A DNA stretch of 21,532 bases, taken from the NCBI GenBank assembly GCA_050331575.1, contig JBHJGS010000050.1, positions 1 to 21,532 on the forward strand, in the 5' to 3' direction. This DNA comes from JBHJGS01 sp050331575 (GTDB taxonomy: Bacteria; Pseudomonadota; Alphaproteobacteria; Sphingomonadales; Rhodothalassiaceae). Both the position numbers and the translations under genes were made by a program. Below the pieces are notes generated by a model. The model was not told the origin of the DNA and did not search any database. It saw only the letters and a list, made by a program, of their open reading frames with translations. This document shows positions 1 to 7,420 of the stretch, piece after piece (the stretch's first letter is position 1; every line of letters begins with the position of its first letter).

Positions 1-87
1 CGAAGCGTGATCGCCCTGGTGATCCAAAACCAGCCGGACAGCCCGCTCGCGAACCTCCGCCGGATATCGTGTCGTGTGTCGTTCCAT
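1..87 (-). CDS. IS3-family transposase OrfA, N-terminal fragment (cut by window edge)
   Basis: Only the first 29 codons are present. They read MERHTTRYPAEVRERAVRLV and end LDHQGDHAS. This is the usual start of an IS3-family OrfA, a helix-turn-helix DNA-binding protein that is joined to the OrfB catalytic part by a programmed frameshift. The ATG at 87-85 is preceded on the minus strand by AAGGAGGAGCCATC, a strong ribosome-binding site at good spacing. It lies just inside the terminal repeat of the element, as expected. The match is from remembered family sequences, not a search. Whether the element is intact cannot be seen. Confidence 0.85.
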   Translation of the reverse strand, partial: MERHTTRYPAEVRERAVRLVLDHQGDHAS

Positions 88-140
88 GATGGCTCCTCCT
101 TCTCACAGGTTGGAGCCTCCAGGAAACCCGGGGCGGTTCA
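1..140 (-). mobile_element. Left end of an IS3-family insertion sequence
   Basis: Read on the minus strand, the element starts at 140 with TGAACCGCCCCGGGT, a terminal inverted repeat typical of one branch of IS3-family elements. The repeat runs on to about 111. A ribosome-binding site and the start of the transposase orfA follow. The rest of the element lies outside the window, so the other repeat and any target-site duplication cannot be checked. The boundary at 140/141 falls inside a secreted-protein gene, whose reading frame it ends. Confidence 0.85.
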
Positions 141-650
141 CAGAATGTCGGAGGCGCTGCTGGTTTGTGAGATTGTGTCGCCGAACAGATTCACCGCCAC
201 GCGCAACGAACTGGGAATGCCGGTCCCCGCCGCATTCAGCGCATTGCCGCGGTCATAGGTGCCGAACACGAGAAACTGGTCAGACAGGCCATTGTCGGTG
301 AGGTCAAAGGATTGATCGAGAGCGAGGCCGTTGGACCCGTCGATGCCGTCATATGTCAGCGTGGTGATGTTTTGCGTATTGCTGTTAGACCCGCCTAGGA
401 GCAGCACGGCCAGATCCAGCTCCCCCGGCGCGGTCGTGGTGATGGCCACGCCCGGCCCGAAAGCACCCACTTGGATATCCCGTTCGCCTCCCAGGGCGCT
501 GGCATCCGTCTGAAACGCCGGGCTCAACGGCTCAACGGCCTGAAGACGCGCCACTTCCTCGCTTGGCGCATTGCTGAACAGGTCTATGACCAAGGCCTGC
601 GCGGGACTAACCGCGGCTGCCAGAAGGGCCAAACCTAGAAAAAACCGCAT
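138..650 (-). pseudogene. Secreted protein of unknown function, truncated at its C-terminus by the IS
   Basis: The product would be 170 residues. It begins with a signal peptide (MRFFLGLALLAAAVSPAQA) and continues as an acidic domain rich in Gly, Asn, Thr and Asp, including LTYDGIDGSNGLALDQSFDL. The ATG at 650 is chosen because GGGAGGGAG lies directly before it; an ATG six codons upstream lacks this. The reading frame ends with ...SDIL and then TGA at 140-138, the first three bases of the IS inverted repeat, so the native C-terminus is lost. The composition resembles surface proteins with PEP-CTERM-type anchors, but the region that would prove this is missing. The truncated product may be exported but not anchored. 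Confidence 0.7.
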
Positions 651-668
651 CACTCCCTCCCATGTCAA

Positions 669-701
669 AATTCTGCAATATGGCGCCGAAAGCGCAGAAT
701 T
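669..701. repeat. 8-bp inverted repeat in the leader of the truncated secreted-protein gene
   Basis: AATTCTGC (669-676) and GCAGAATT (694-701) are perfect inverted arms with a 17-base spacer, 18-51 bases upstream of the ATG at 650. Further up, GACAATGTC (710-718) is a short dyad and TTGACA occurs on the minus strand. This could be an operator or an mRNA leader hairpin; the sequence alone does not decide. Confidence 0.4.
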
Positions 702-870
702 ATGTTTAAGACAATGTCAACCTCTTGGCAATTCGGTTGTCGGTTGCGCAAATAAGTGAAGAGGCGGTGGGGTCGGTGCATGCGCCAGCGGCGCATCAAA
801 GCACCGGGGCCTGAGGGGCTTTCGGGCATTGTCCGACCAATCGCGATCGCGCTTGATCATAACGGATACT

Positions 871-2868
871 CTAGCCAAGCCCGCTGCTGCTTGCGTGCGC
901 CGCAATCTTGGCCAGCGGCAGGTCGAAGCGGGCGGTCAGCCCGGTCGGGGCAAAATCAAGCATCACCGTGCCGCCGAGATCATAGCGCAGGACTTGGTCG
1001 ATCAATTTGGAGCCAAAGCCCTGGTGCCCCGGCGGTGCGGCGATCGCCGGGCCATCGCGTTCGGTCCAGTTGAACACCAGCTTGCCCTCCGCATGGTGCT
1101 GCCATCGGGCGGTGATGCGGCCCGCCGGGCTGGACAGGGCGCCGTATTTGGCGGCGTTGGTGGCCAGTTCGTGCAGGGCCAGCGCCAGGGTCTGGGCCGC
1201 TTTCGGGTTCACCATCAGGTCCGGGCCGTCAATTTCAATGCCCTCGGCCGGCGCGGCCCGATAAGGCGCCACGGCCGCGGTGACCAGGTCCCGCAAGGAG
1301 GCGCCATCCCAGCGGCTGCGCGCCAAAAGGACGTGGGACTCGGCCAAGGCTGTGAGCCGGCCGATAAAGCTGCGGGCAGCCTCGCTCTGCTTGCCCAGGC
1401 TCTGCCGGGCAATTGCCAGCACCACCGCCAGCACATTCTTCACGCGGTGATCCAGTTCGGCAATCAGCACAGCCTGGCGGTCCTCATTGCGCTTGTGCTC
1501 GGTGATATCCTGGATCATGCCGCGCACCTGGGCCGGCCGGCGGCCTTGATCGGTGTCGACAAAGTCTACCTGGCCGTTCATCTGCACCCAGCAGATATCG
1601 CCATCCGGCCGAATGATGCGGTGCTGATGAAAGACCTGGCCATCGCCGGCCGGATCAAGCACCTGGGCAAACATCTCCTGCACATCGGCAAGATCCTCGG
1701 GATGGACGAAGTCCGGCACTTCGGAGGGGGCCGGGGTCGGGGCATCCTGGGGATAACCGATGATCGCGCGCATTTCCGGCGACCAGTAGACGGTTCCGGC
1801 CAGATAATCGGCATGGAACAAGCCGAAGCGGGCTGCCTCGGCCGCCTCACGCAGGCGCATCTCGCTCAGGCGCAAGGCCTGCTCGGCCTGGGCGCGCTCC
1901 ACGGCGGCCCAGGTCCTTTGCGCGGTGTCTTCGGCCAGGGCGACGTCTTGGGCTGACCAGCGACGCGGTGCTGCACAATGCAGGTTCAAGAGCGCTGTCA
2001 GCCGCCCGTCCTTGATCAGCGGAACATTGATGAAGGCGTGGGTGGAGACGCTGGCAAACGTCGCCAAAGAAGCCGCCGCCGCGGTGCGCGGATCCTCGGC
2101 AACATCCGCAATCACCACGGTTTCACCGCGTCTGAGATCCTCCATATAACTGCCGAAGTCGCTCAAGCGGTGCCGGCCGGCATTGCTCGGCATGGTGCCG
2201 GCATTCCAGTCGCGATGAATGATGCCGAAATCGGCGGCATCATCGATCTCCGCATAGGCGACCTGATCGACGCTCAAATGGCGGCCGAGCATCTCCGCGG
2301 CCACCTCCATGACAGCCACCGGGTTGCTCAACCGGTGCAGGGACTCGCTCAACTGGCTGAGAAACCGCGCGCGCTGTTGCTCGCGGACCCGCGCCGTGGT
2401 CTCGGTGGTAATGTTGAAGATGCCGCCGACGGTCCCGTCTTGGCGTGGAATCGGCGTCAGGCTGAAGCTGAACCAAGCGTCCTCCATGCGGCCGGACCGT
2501 TCCAACGGCAAATGCCGATCCTCCGCCTGAGCGGGTCCGGCGCCGTTGAGCGTGCCAGCGAACAAAGCGCCGATCGCCTCCCAGATTTCCGGCAGGATCC
2601 GCCGCGCCGGCTGGCCGAGCGCGCCGGGATGTTTGTTGCCGATCAGGCCGGCGAACGCGTCATTGTAGAGCAGCAGAAGATCACCGCCCCAATTGACGCT
2701 GACGGGCGTCGGTGCATTGAGCATGATCTCCACCGCGGTTTTCAGCGCCGGCGGCCAATCCCGGATCGGCCCCAAGGGCGTGGCCGCCCAGTCATGGGCG
2801 CGAATGCGCGCGGCCATGTCGCCGGCGGCATGCACCAACCCGTCCGCATGATCCCGTGATGTGCGCAC
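871..2868 (-). CDS. HWE-family sensor histidine kinase with PAS-GAF-PAS input
   Basis: This is a 665-residue soluble signal-transducing kinase with no membrane segment. The order is a PAS-like domain (about 45-155), a GAF domain (about 170-325), a PAS domain with C-terminal PAC segment (about 340-455), and the HWE kinase core (about 465-655). The phospho-acceptor is H474 in ELDHRVKN. The ATP-binding N box is ALHELATNAAKYG (564-576), and WTERDGP (601-607) holds the W-x-E residues that name the family. GFGSKLID (617-624) is a G-box equivalent. HWE kinases are common in alphaproteobacteria and often sense light or redox or act in the general stress response. The PAS domains lack an obvious flavin-binding cysteine motif, so the signal is unknown. 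No response regulator is adjacent. The start is a GTG with only a weak AGGA before it, so the exact N-terminus is uncertain. Confidence 0.9.
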   Translation of the reverse strand: MRTSRDHADGLVHAAGDMAARIRAHDWAATPLGPIRDWPPALKTAVEIMLNAPTPVSVNWGGDLLLLYNDAFAGLIGNKHPGALGQPARRILPEIWEAIGALFAGTLNGAGPAQAEDRHLPLERSGRMEDAWFSFSLTPIPRQDGTVGGIFNITTETTARVREQQRARFLSQLSESLHRLSNPVAVMEVAAEMLGRHLSVDQVAYAEIDDAADFGIIHRDWNAGTMPSNAGRHRLSDFGSYMEDLRRGETVVIADVAEDPRTAAAASLATFASVSTHAFINVPLIKDGRLTALLNLHCAAPRRWSAQDVALAEDTAQRTWAAVERAQAEQALRLSEMRLREAAEAARFGLFHADYLAGTVYWSPEMRAIIGYPQDAPTPAPSEVPDFVHPEDLADVQEMFAQVLDPAGDGQVFHQHRIIRPDGDICWVQMNGQVDFVDTDQGRRPAQVRGMIQDITEHKRNEDRQAVLIAELDHRVKNVLAVVLAIARQSLGKQSEAARSFIGRLTALAESHVLLARSRWDGASLRDLVTAAVAPYRAAPAEGIEIDGPDLMVNPKAAQTLALALHELATNAAKYGALSSPAGRITARWQHHAEGKLVFNWTERDGPAIAAPPGHQGFGSKLIDQVLRYDLGGTVMLDFAPTGLTARFDLPLAKIAAHASSSGLG

Positions 2869-2984
2869 GCTGTCAGATCCTGCACGCTCTGTTCGGCTAC
2901 TCCTGGGTCCTCACGGTAGCGGATCGGCTGCAGGATTGCCACGCGCCAGGCCGGTGGCCGGTTTGCTGTGCATGAAAAAAGGCC

Positions 2985-3019
2985 GCAAAAGAAAGGCCGG
3001 AGACGCTGCCTCCGGCCTT
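2985..3019 (-). terminator. Intrinsic terminator, minus strand
   Basis: AAGGCCGGAG (2993-3002) and CTCCGGCCTT (3010-3019) form a perfect 10-bp stem with a 7-base loop. On the minus strand the stem is followed by TTTCTTTT; on the plus strand the following bases are poor in T. It therefore ends a minus-strand transcript arriving from 3020 or above. The only good candidate is the small ORF at 3117-3215, possibly with read-through from ligA. Confidence 0.8.
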
Positions 3020-3116
3020 CTTAGGGCATCCTCCGACCAAGCGCGAGTGGTCGGATGACCGTGCCCGCCTTAAAGGGAGCGAGCAATGTTGCTTCAGAAC
3101 GAGTGCCAGGCGCGGC

Positions 3117-3215
3117 TCAGCGCTTGTGCGCGTCCAGCAGTTGGAAGAAGGGACGCGGCGTCTTGCTGTGGGTCCAGCGCGCCAGCTTTTCCGCCACGCG
3201 TTGCATCTTGATCAT
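3117..3215 (-). CDS. Small 32-residue basic protein, unrecognised
   Basis: The reading frame ATG (3215) to TGA (3117) encodes a 32-residue peptide beginning MIKMQRVAEKLARWTHSKTP and ending in AHKR. It is basic and could form two short amphipathic helices around the Pro-rich middle. Support comes from its surroundings: AAGGATCGGACCC lies directly before the ATG as a ribosome-binding site, and a strong minus-strand intrinsic terminator lies about 100 bases after the stop. A possible promoter lies about 54 bases upstream. I do not recognise a family, and there is no membrane segment or metal motif. The alternative is that this transcript is a small RNA and the ORF is incidental. Confidence 0.55.
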   Translation of the reverse strand: MIKMQRVAEKLARWTHSKTPRPFFQLLDAHKR

Positions 3216-3268
3216 GGGTCCGATCCTTGTCTCTCGCTGTCGTCTTTGTGACCTGGCGGTCGACTACG

Positions 3269-3297
3269 GATATAGGGTCAGGACGGCACAGTGTGCA
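3269..3297 (-). promoter_or_regulatory. Possible promoter for the 32-residue ORF
   Basis: On the minus strand, TGCACA (3297-3292) and TATATC (3274-3269) are separated by 17 bases. Each matches 4 of 6 consensus bases of a housekeeping promoter. The -10 element lies about 54 bases before the small ORF start. Confidence 0.3.
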
Positions 3298-3316
3298 GCG
3301 CAAAAGCCGCAAGCGA

Positions 3317-3337
3317 GCCATGCGTTGGATGCATGGC
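3317..3337. repeat. Inverted repeat just downstream of ligA
   Basis: GCCATGC (3317-3323) and GCATGGC (3331-3337) are perfect arms around a 7-base centre, 26 bases after the ligA stop on the minus strand. No T-run follows, so it may be a weak terminator, an RNA-end stabiliser or a protein-binding dyad for the downstream small gene. Confidence 0.35.
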
Positions 3338-3362
3338 TAAACCGCCGCAGCTATGACACGCG

Positions 3363-5447
3363 TCACAGAACGGGCGCGACCAGGGCGGCCCAGTCCGCCT
3401 CGGTCAGAACGCGTACGCCCAAGTCCTCGGCCTTTTTCAGTTTGGAGCCGGCACCCGGCCCGGCGACGACCAGATCGGTCTTCTTCGACACCGAGCCGGC
3501 CACCTTGGCGCCCAAGGCCTCGGCCTGGGCCTTGGCCTCCGCCCGCGACAGGGTTTCCAGCGAGCCGGTGAACACGATGGTCTTGCCCGCGATCGGGGAG
3601 CCCTCGGCCTGCTGCACTGCCAGCGGCTCCACGGTCACATGTTCCAGCAGCGCATCGACAACGGCGCGATTATGCGCCTCGGCAAAAAAGTCGGTGATCG
3701 CTTCGGCCACCACCGGGCCGATGCCGTCGATGCCGGTCAGCATCGCCTGCGCATCGGGCTGCTGCATGGCCTGATAGAGGGCGCTGAAGGAACCATAGGC
3801 GCGGCCGAGCAGCGCCGCGGTGGTGCGGCCGACATGGCGAATGCCCAGGGCGAAGACAAACCGGTCGAACGGCACCGTCCGGCGCTCCGCGATCGCGGCA
3901 AACAGGTTGCGCGCCGATGTGCGCCCCCAGCCTGACCAGGTCTGCAAGCGGATCTGGTCATTGCGCTCTTCCAGGGTGAAGATGTCCGCCGGCGTTTCGA
4001 TGAGCCCCTTGTCGGCGAACGCCTCGACCTGCTTGGCGCCCATGCCGTCGATGTCCAGGGCATCACGGCTGACGAAATGCTTCAAGCGCTCGACCCGCTG
4101 AGCCGGACAGACCAGTCCGCCGGAACAGCGCAGAATCACATCGCTGCCCTCGCGCACCGCCTCGCTGCCACAGCGCGGGCAGCGTGTCGGCACTTCGATG
4201 GTTTGGGCGTCAGCGGGTCGCTTGTCAGCGATCACCTCCAGCACTTGCGGGATCACGTCGCCGGCCCGCTGGATCCGCACCGTGTCGCCGATCTTCAGGC
4301 CCAGTCGGGCGACCTCATCATAATTGTGCAAGGTGGCGTTGGACACGACGACCCCGCCCACGGTCACCGGCTCCAGCCGGGCCACCGGGGTCAGCGCGCC
4401 GGTGCGGCCAACCTGGATATCCACGGCCTTGACGATCGTCTGGGCCTTCTCTGCGGGAAATTTGTGGGCGATGGCCCAGCGCGGCGCGCGGCTGACCTGG
4501 CCCAGGCGGCGCTGCCAGTCCAGCCGATCAATCTTGTAGACCACGCCATCGATATCATAGCCCAGCTGGGCACGCTGCTCCTCGATCCTGGCATAGTGCG
4601 CCAGCATCTCCTCCAGGGTCTCGCAGCGCTGTGTCAGCGGATTGATCGGCAAACCCCAGGCGGCGATCTGCTGCAGCATGGCCCATTGCGTGTCCGCCGG
4701 CAATTCGCTCATCTCGCCCCAGCCATAGGCGAAGAAGCGCAACGGGCGTGCTGCGGTGATGCGCGCATCAAGCTGGCGCACCGAGCCTGCGGCGGCGTTG
4801 CGCGGATTGGCGAAGCGCGGCTTGCCGGCGGCCTCCTGCCGCTGGTTCAGAGCGGCGAAATCGTCTTTGTCCATATACACCTCGCCGCGGATCTCGACGA
4901 TGTCCGGGGCGGTGCCGGCCAGGCGCACGGGGATGTCGCCCAGGGTCTTCAGATTGTCGGTGATCACCTCGCCTTCGGCCCCGTCGCCCCGGGTGGCGCC
5001 GACCTGAAGCCGGCCCCGCTCATAGCGTAGGCTGGCGGACAGGCCGTCGATCTTCGGCTCAGCCGTCACAGCGACGGTCTCGGCCTCGTCCAGGCTCAAG
5101 AAGCGGCGCACGCGGGCGCGAAACTCCGCCACCTCCTCAGGTTGGAAGGCGTTGTCCAGGCTGAGCATCGGCCGGGCGTGGCGGTGCTTGGCAAAGCGCG
5201 GCGCCGGCGCGGCGCCCACGGTCTCAGACGGGCTGTCCGCCCGCTTCAGTTCCGGAAATCGCGCCTCGATCGCGGCATTGCGCTGCTTCAGGGCGTCATA
5301 GTCGGCGTCTGAGATGACCGGCGCGTCGTCTTGGTGATAGGCCAGATCGTGGCGCGCGATCTCTTGGGCCAGCCGCGCCAGTTCCTCCTCCGCCTGCGCA
5401 GCGGACAGATCCGTCACGTCCATGTCTGCGGTTTTCACCATCGCCAT
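3363..5447 (-). CDS. ligA: NAD-dependent DNA ligase LigA
   Basis: The product is 694 residues, normal for LigA, which seals nicks in replication and repair using NAD. An N-terminal Ia region contains YHQDDAPVISDADYD (37-51), which binds NMN. The adenylation domain has the catalytic lysine K132 in KIDG. The OB fold follows, then a four-cysteine zinc finger (C423, C426, C441, C447), helix-hairpin-helix repeats, and a C-terminal BRCT domain (about 612-694, IAGKTIVFTGSLETLSRAEA). The start is taken at ATG 5447 (MAMVK). The second ATG at 5441 is equally possible and has GGCGGA at better spacing. The long upstream extension in this frame overlaps the preceding hydrolase gene and does not resemble LigA. 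The gene follows the MBL hydrolase by 67 bases and may share its transcript. Confidence 0.97.
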   Translation of the reverse strand: MAMVKTADMDVTDLSAAQAEEELARLAQEIARHDLAYHQDDAPVISDADYDALKQRNAAIEARFPELKRADSPSETVGAAPAPRFAKHRHARPMLSLDNAFQPEEVAEFRARVRRFLSLDEAETVAVTAEPKIDGLSASLRYERGRLQVGATRGDGAEGEVITDNLKTLGDIPVRLAGTAPDIVEIRGEVYMDKDDFAALNQRQEAAGKPRFANPRNAAAGSVRQLDARITAARPLRFFAYGWGEMSELPADTQWAMLQQIAAWGLPINPLTQRCETLEEMLAHYARIEEQRAQLGYDIDGVVYKIDRLDWQRRLGQVSRAPRWAIAHKFPAEKAQTIVKAVDIQVGRTGALTPVARLEPVTVGGVVVSNATLHNYDEVARLGLKIGDTVRIQRAGDVIPQVLEVIADKRPADAQTIEVPTRCPRCGSEAVREGSDVILRCSGGLVCPAQRVERLKHFVSRDALDIDGMGAKQVEAFADKGLIETPADIFTLEERNDQIRLQTWSGWGRTSARNLFAAIAERRTVPFDRFVFALGIRHVGRTTAALLGRAYGSFSALYQAMQQPDAQAMLTGIDGIGPVVAEAITDFFAEAHNRAVVDALLEHVTVEPLAVQQAEGSPIAGKTIVFTGSLETLSRAEAKAQAEALGAKVAGSVSKKTDLVVAGPGAGSKLKKAEDLGVRVLTEADWAALVAPVL

Positions 5448-5514
5448 TCCGCCTGCCCGATGCGTTCGGCTTGTCTTGCCCTGAACGGCAGGGGCGGTAA
5501 AGCGCTGGGATGCC

Positions 5515-6528
5515 TCAGCCCAATTCGCGATACCAGGCGGCCATGGCAAGTTCGTAATAGCGAGGGTTGAACAAGGTCCAATCAGCGGCCGCTTCGGGCA
5601 GGCGCAAGGCCTCTGCCGCAGCTTCAACGCTATTGCCAGCCTGATGGGCGGCGCGCGCGGTCTGTTCCAGGGTCTCCAGAACCGCCTGAAAATCGCCCAT
5701 CCCGCTGGGGCGGATCAGACTGCCATGGCCGGGCACGATGACCGTTTCCGGGGCGCGGGCGGCCAATTCGGCAACGTGGCGGCTGAGCGCGCTGGGCGCG
5801 GAGTCGGTGAAGTTCGGGAAAATGCCCTGCCAGACCAGATCCCCGGCGAAGATCACCGGCGGATCGGCCAGCTCGATGCTGATATCGCTGGCGGTATGGC
5901 CGTGGCGCATCACCAACGCAACAGTGCGCCCGCCCAAGTCCAGGTCGATGCGATCTTGCCCCAGAGGAATGATGTGGCTGGGCAGCCGGCTCAGCCGCAC
6001 CCGCTTGAACGGCGCGTCTTCGACGGTTTGCGGCTGGCCGTAGCGCTCGATCAGGGTGTCATAGGTGGTGCGCGTGGCAATCACCTGAGGCGGCGCCGCG
6101 CCGATTGTGTCATAGCCTGCAATGCCGGCGCTGTGGTCGGCATGATAATGGCTCAGCACCACATGGGTCGGCCGCTTTCCGGTCAACTGTTCGGACTGCT
6201 CTGCCAGCCAGGCCGCCCCAGCCGGTTGCCAGAATGCTTCCACGGCCAGAACATGGTCTGAGCCGGCGATCAGGCCGCCATTGGCCAGGGTGCGCGGGTC
6301 ACCGAGTCCCCCTTGGTCATTGAACGGTGTCGACACCACCGCCCACACGCCGTCGGCGATCTGCTCAAGGCGGGCGAAGGGCTCCTGCGTGATGGTGGTG
6401 GCCAAGGGCGTTTGGGCAAAGGCCTGGCGGACGCCGGCAGGGGCCAGATGGGCAGCGGCGGTGAGGCCGGCACCGCTGGCGAGGCTGTTGAGGAGGAAGC
6501 GGCGGCGGGACCAGAAGGCACTGGGCAT
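5515..6528 (-). CDS. Tat-exported metallo-beta-lactamase-fold hydrolase
   Basis: The 337-residue protein starts with a twin-arginine signal (SRRRFLLNSLASGAG, residues 7-21) followed by a hydrophobic stretch and AFAQ, so it is probably folded in the cytoplasm and exported to the periplasm. The metal site is HYHADH (127-132), followed by RHGHTASD, FAGDLVW and VPGHGS, the later ligands of the fold. Proteins of this type are related to quinoprotein-associated SoxH-like hydrolases, but the substrate cannot be told. ATG 6528 is chosen because CAGGAGATCCCGTC precedes it and the Tat motif then sits at the N-terminus. The gene diverges from the crotonase gene at 6614 and lies directly upstream of ligA. 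Confidence 0.88.
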   Translation of the reverse strand: MPSAFWSRRRFLLNSLASGAGLTAAAHLAPAGVRQAFAQTPLATTITQEPFARLEQIADGVWAVVSTPFNDQGGLGDPRTLANGGLIAGSDHVLAVEAFWQPAGAAWLAEQSEQLTGKRPTHVVLSHYHADHSAGIAGYDTIGAAPPQVIATRTTYDTLIERYGQPQTVEDAPFKRVRLSRLPSHIIPLGQDRIDLDLGGRTVALVMRHGHTASDISIELADPPVIFAGDLVWQGIFPNFTDSAPSALSRHVAELAARAPETVIVPGHGSLIRPSGMGDFQAVLETLEQTARAAHQAGNSVEAAAEALRLPEAAADWTLFNPRYYELAMAAWYRELG

Positions 6529-6613
6529 GACGGGATCTCCTGCGAGCGATTGGCAGGGCAAGGCCGGACCAGTAGCCTAGGCCGATCGGCGCACTGATCA
6601 AGGGGAGGGCCAG

Positions 6614-7402
6614 ATGAGCGAGCATTTGCGGCTTGAAACAAGCGGACCGGTGGCACGGCTGATCTATGACCGTCCGAGCGTCAAGAATGCCTTCCGCTAC
6701 GATATGTGGGCTGCGGTGCCGGCGTTGCTCCAGCAAGCCGCCGCCGATCCCGCCGTGCGGGTGATCCTGCTCTGTTCAGCGCAGCAAGGGATCTTCTCCG
6801 CTGGGGCTGATCTGGTCGAATTCGAGCGCTTTACCGCCGATTTGGAAGCGCGCGGCGCCAATCACCAGGCGATCGGCGAGGCCGCCCGCGCGGTGGCCGC
6901 CTGCCCCAAACCGGTGCTTGCCGCGATTGACGGGGCGTGTATGGGCGGCGGCTTTATCCTGGCCGGAGCTGCGGATTTCCGCTTGGCGTCAGACCGGTCG
7001 CGCTTCGGCTTTCCGCCGGCCAAGCTGGGCCTGCTTTACCACACTCAGGCGCTGATCCACTTAATCGGCCTGATCGGTCCGGGCCAAGCCAAGCGCTTGC
7101 TGTTTACCGCCGCGGTGCTGGACGCGCACGAGGCACGCGCCATCGGGCTTGTTGAGCAGGTGGTCGCCGCGGACGGGTTCCAGGCAGCGACTGATGCGGC
7201 GGTGGCCACCATCGCCGCCCTGTCCGCCAGCGCGATCGCGGCGATGAAGGACCAGGTGGCCGGGGTGATGCAAGGTGAGTTGAGCGAAACGCCGCACCGG
7301 GCCGCGCAATTCCTTGCCGCGCATGACAGCCCGGACCATGCCGAGGGCTTGGCTGCGTTCCGCGAGAAACGCGCGCCAAAGTTCGGCACGGCGCGCGGAT
7401 AG
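6614..7402 (+). CDS. Enoyl-CoA hydratase/isomerase (crotonase) family protein without canonical catalytic glutamates
   Basis: The 262-residue protein covers the whole crotonase fold: an N-terminal strand/helix spiral, the oxyanion-hole segment SAGADL (62-67), and the second oxyanion region GACMGGGFILAGAADFRLAS (107-126). Crotonases bind acyl-CoA and stabilise an enolate. In true hydratases the motif GGGCELA and a later FGxPE carry the two catalytic glutamates. Here these positions are I115 and P135 (FGFPPAKLGL), so simple hydration is unlikely; an isomerase, decarboxylase or other acyl-CoA reaction is possible. A related group with FxxPAAKLGL is known to me as annotated only by family. The start has AGGGGAGGGCCAG before it. 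No beta-oxidation partner is adjacent. Confidence 0.88.
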   Translation: MSEHLRLETSGPVARLIYDRPSVKNAFRYDMWAAVPALLQQAAADPAVRVILLCSAQQGIFSAGADLVEFERFTADLEARGANHQAIGEAARAVAACPKPVLAAIDGACMGGGFILAGAADFRLASDRSRFGFPPAKLGLLYHTQALIHLIGLIGPGQAKRLLFTAAVLDAHEARAIGLVEQVVAADGFQAATDAAVATIAALSASAIAAMKDQVAGVMQGELSETPHRAAQFLAAHDSPDHAEGLAAFREKRAPKFGTARG

Positions 7403-7420
7403 GTTCGGGATGAAAATGCG

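Noticed and set aside
674..694. Sigma-54-like promoter GGCGCCATATTGC on the minus strand before the truncated secreted-protein gene
   Set aside because: The distance between GG and GC is nine bases, not the required ten, and the -24 element is poor, so it was not called.
829..1956. Long plus-strand frame opposite the histidine kinase
   Set aside because: It is a shadow of the kinase gene caused by high GC; the composition is Gln/Gly/Arg-rich with no domain, and the opposite strand has a full kinase.
3094..3321. Minus-strand frame of 75 codons covering the same region as the 32-residue ORF
   Set aside because: It has no ribosome-binding site at its start and the composition is that of a shadow; the shorter frame has better start and end signals.
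4077..5030. Plus-strand frame of 317 codons opposite ligA
   Set aside because: It lies wholly inside ligA, which is a certain gene; no recognisable protein features.
5448..5627. N-terminal extension of ligA to 5627
   Set aside because: The extra 60 residues overlap the upstream hydrolase gene and do not look like LigA; a start with a ribosome-binding site is available at 5447/5441.
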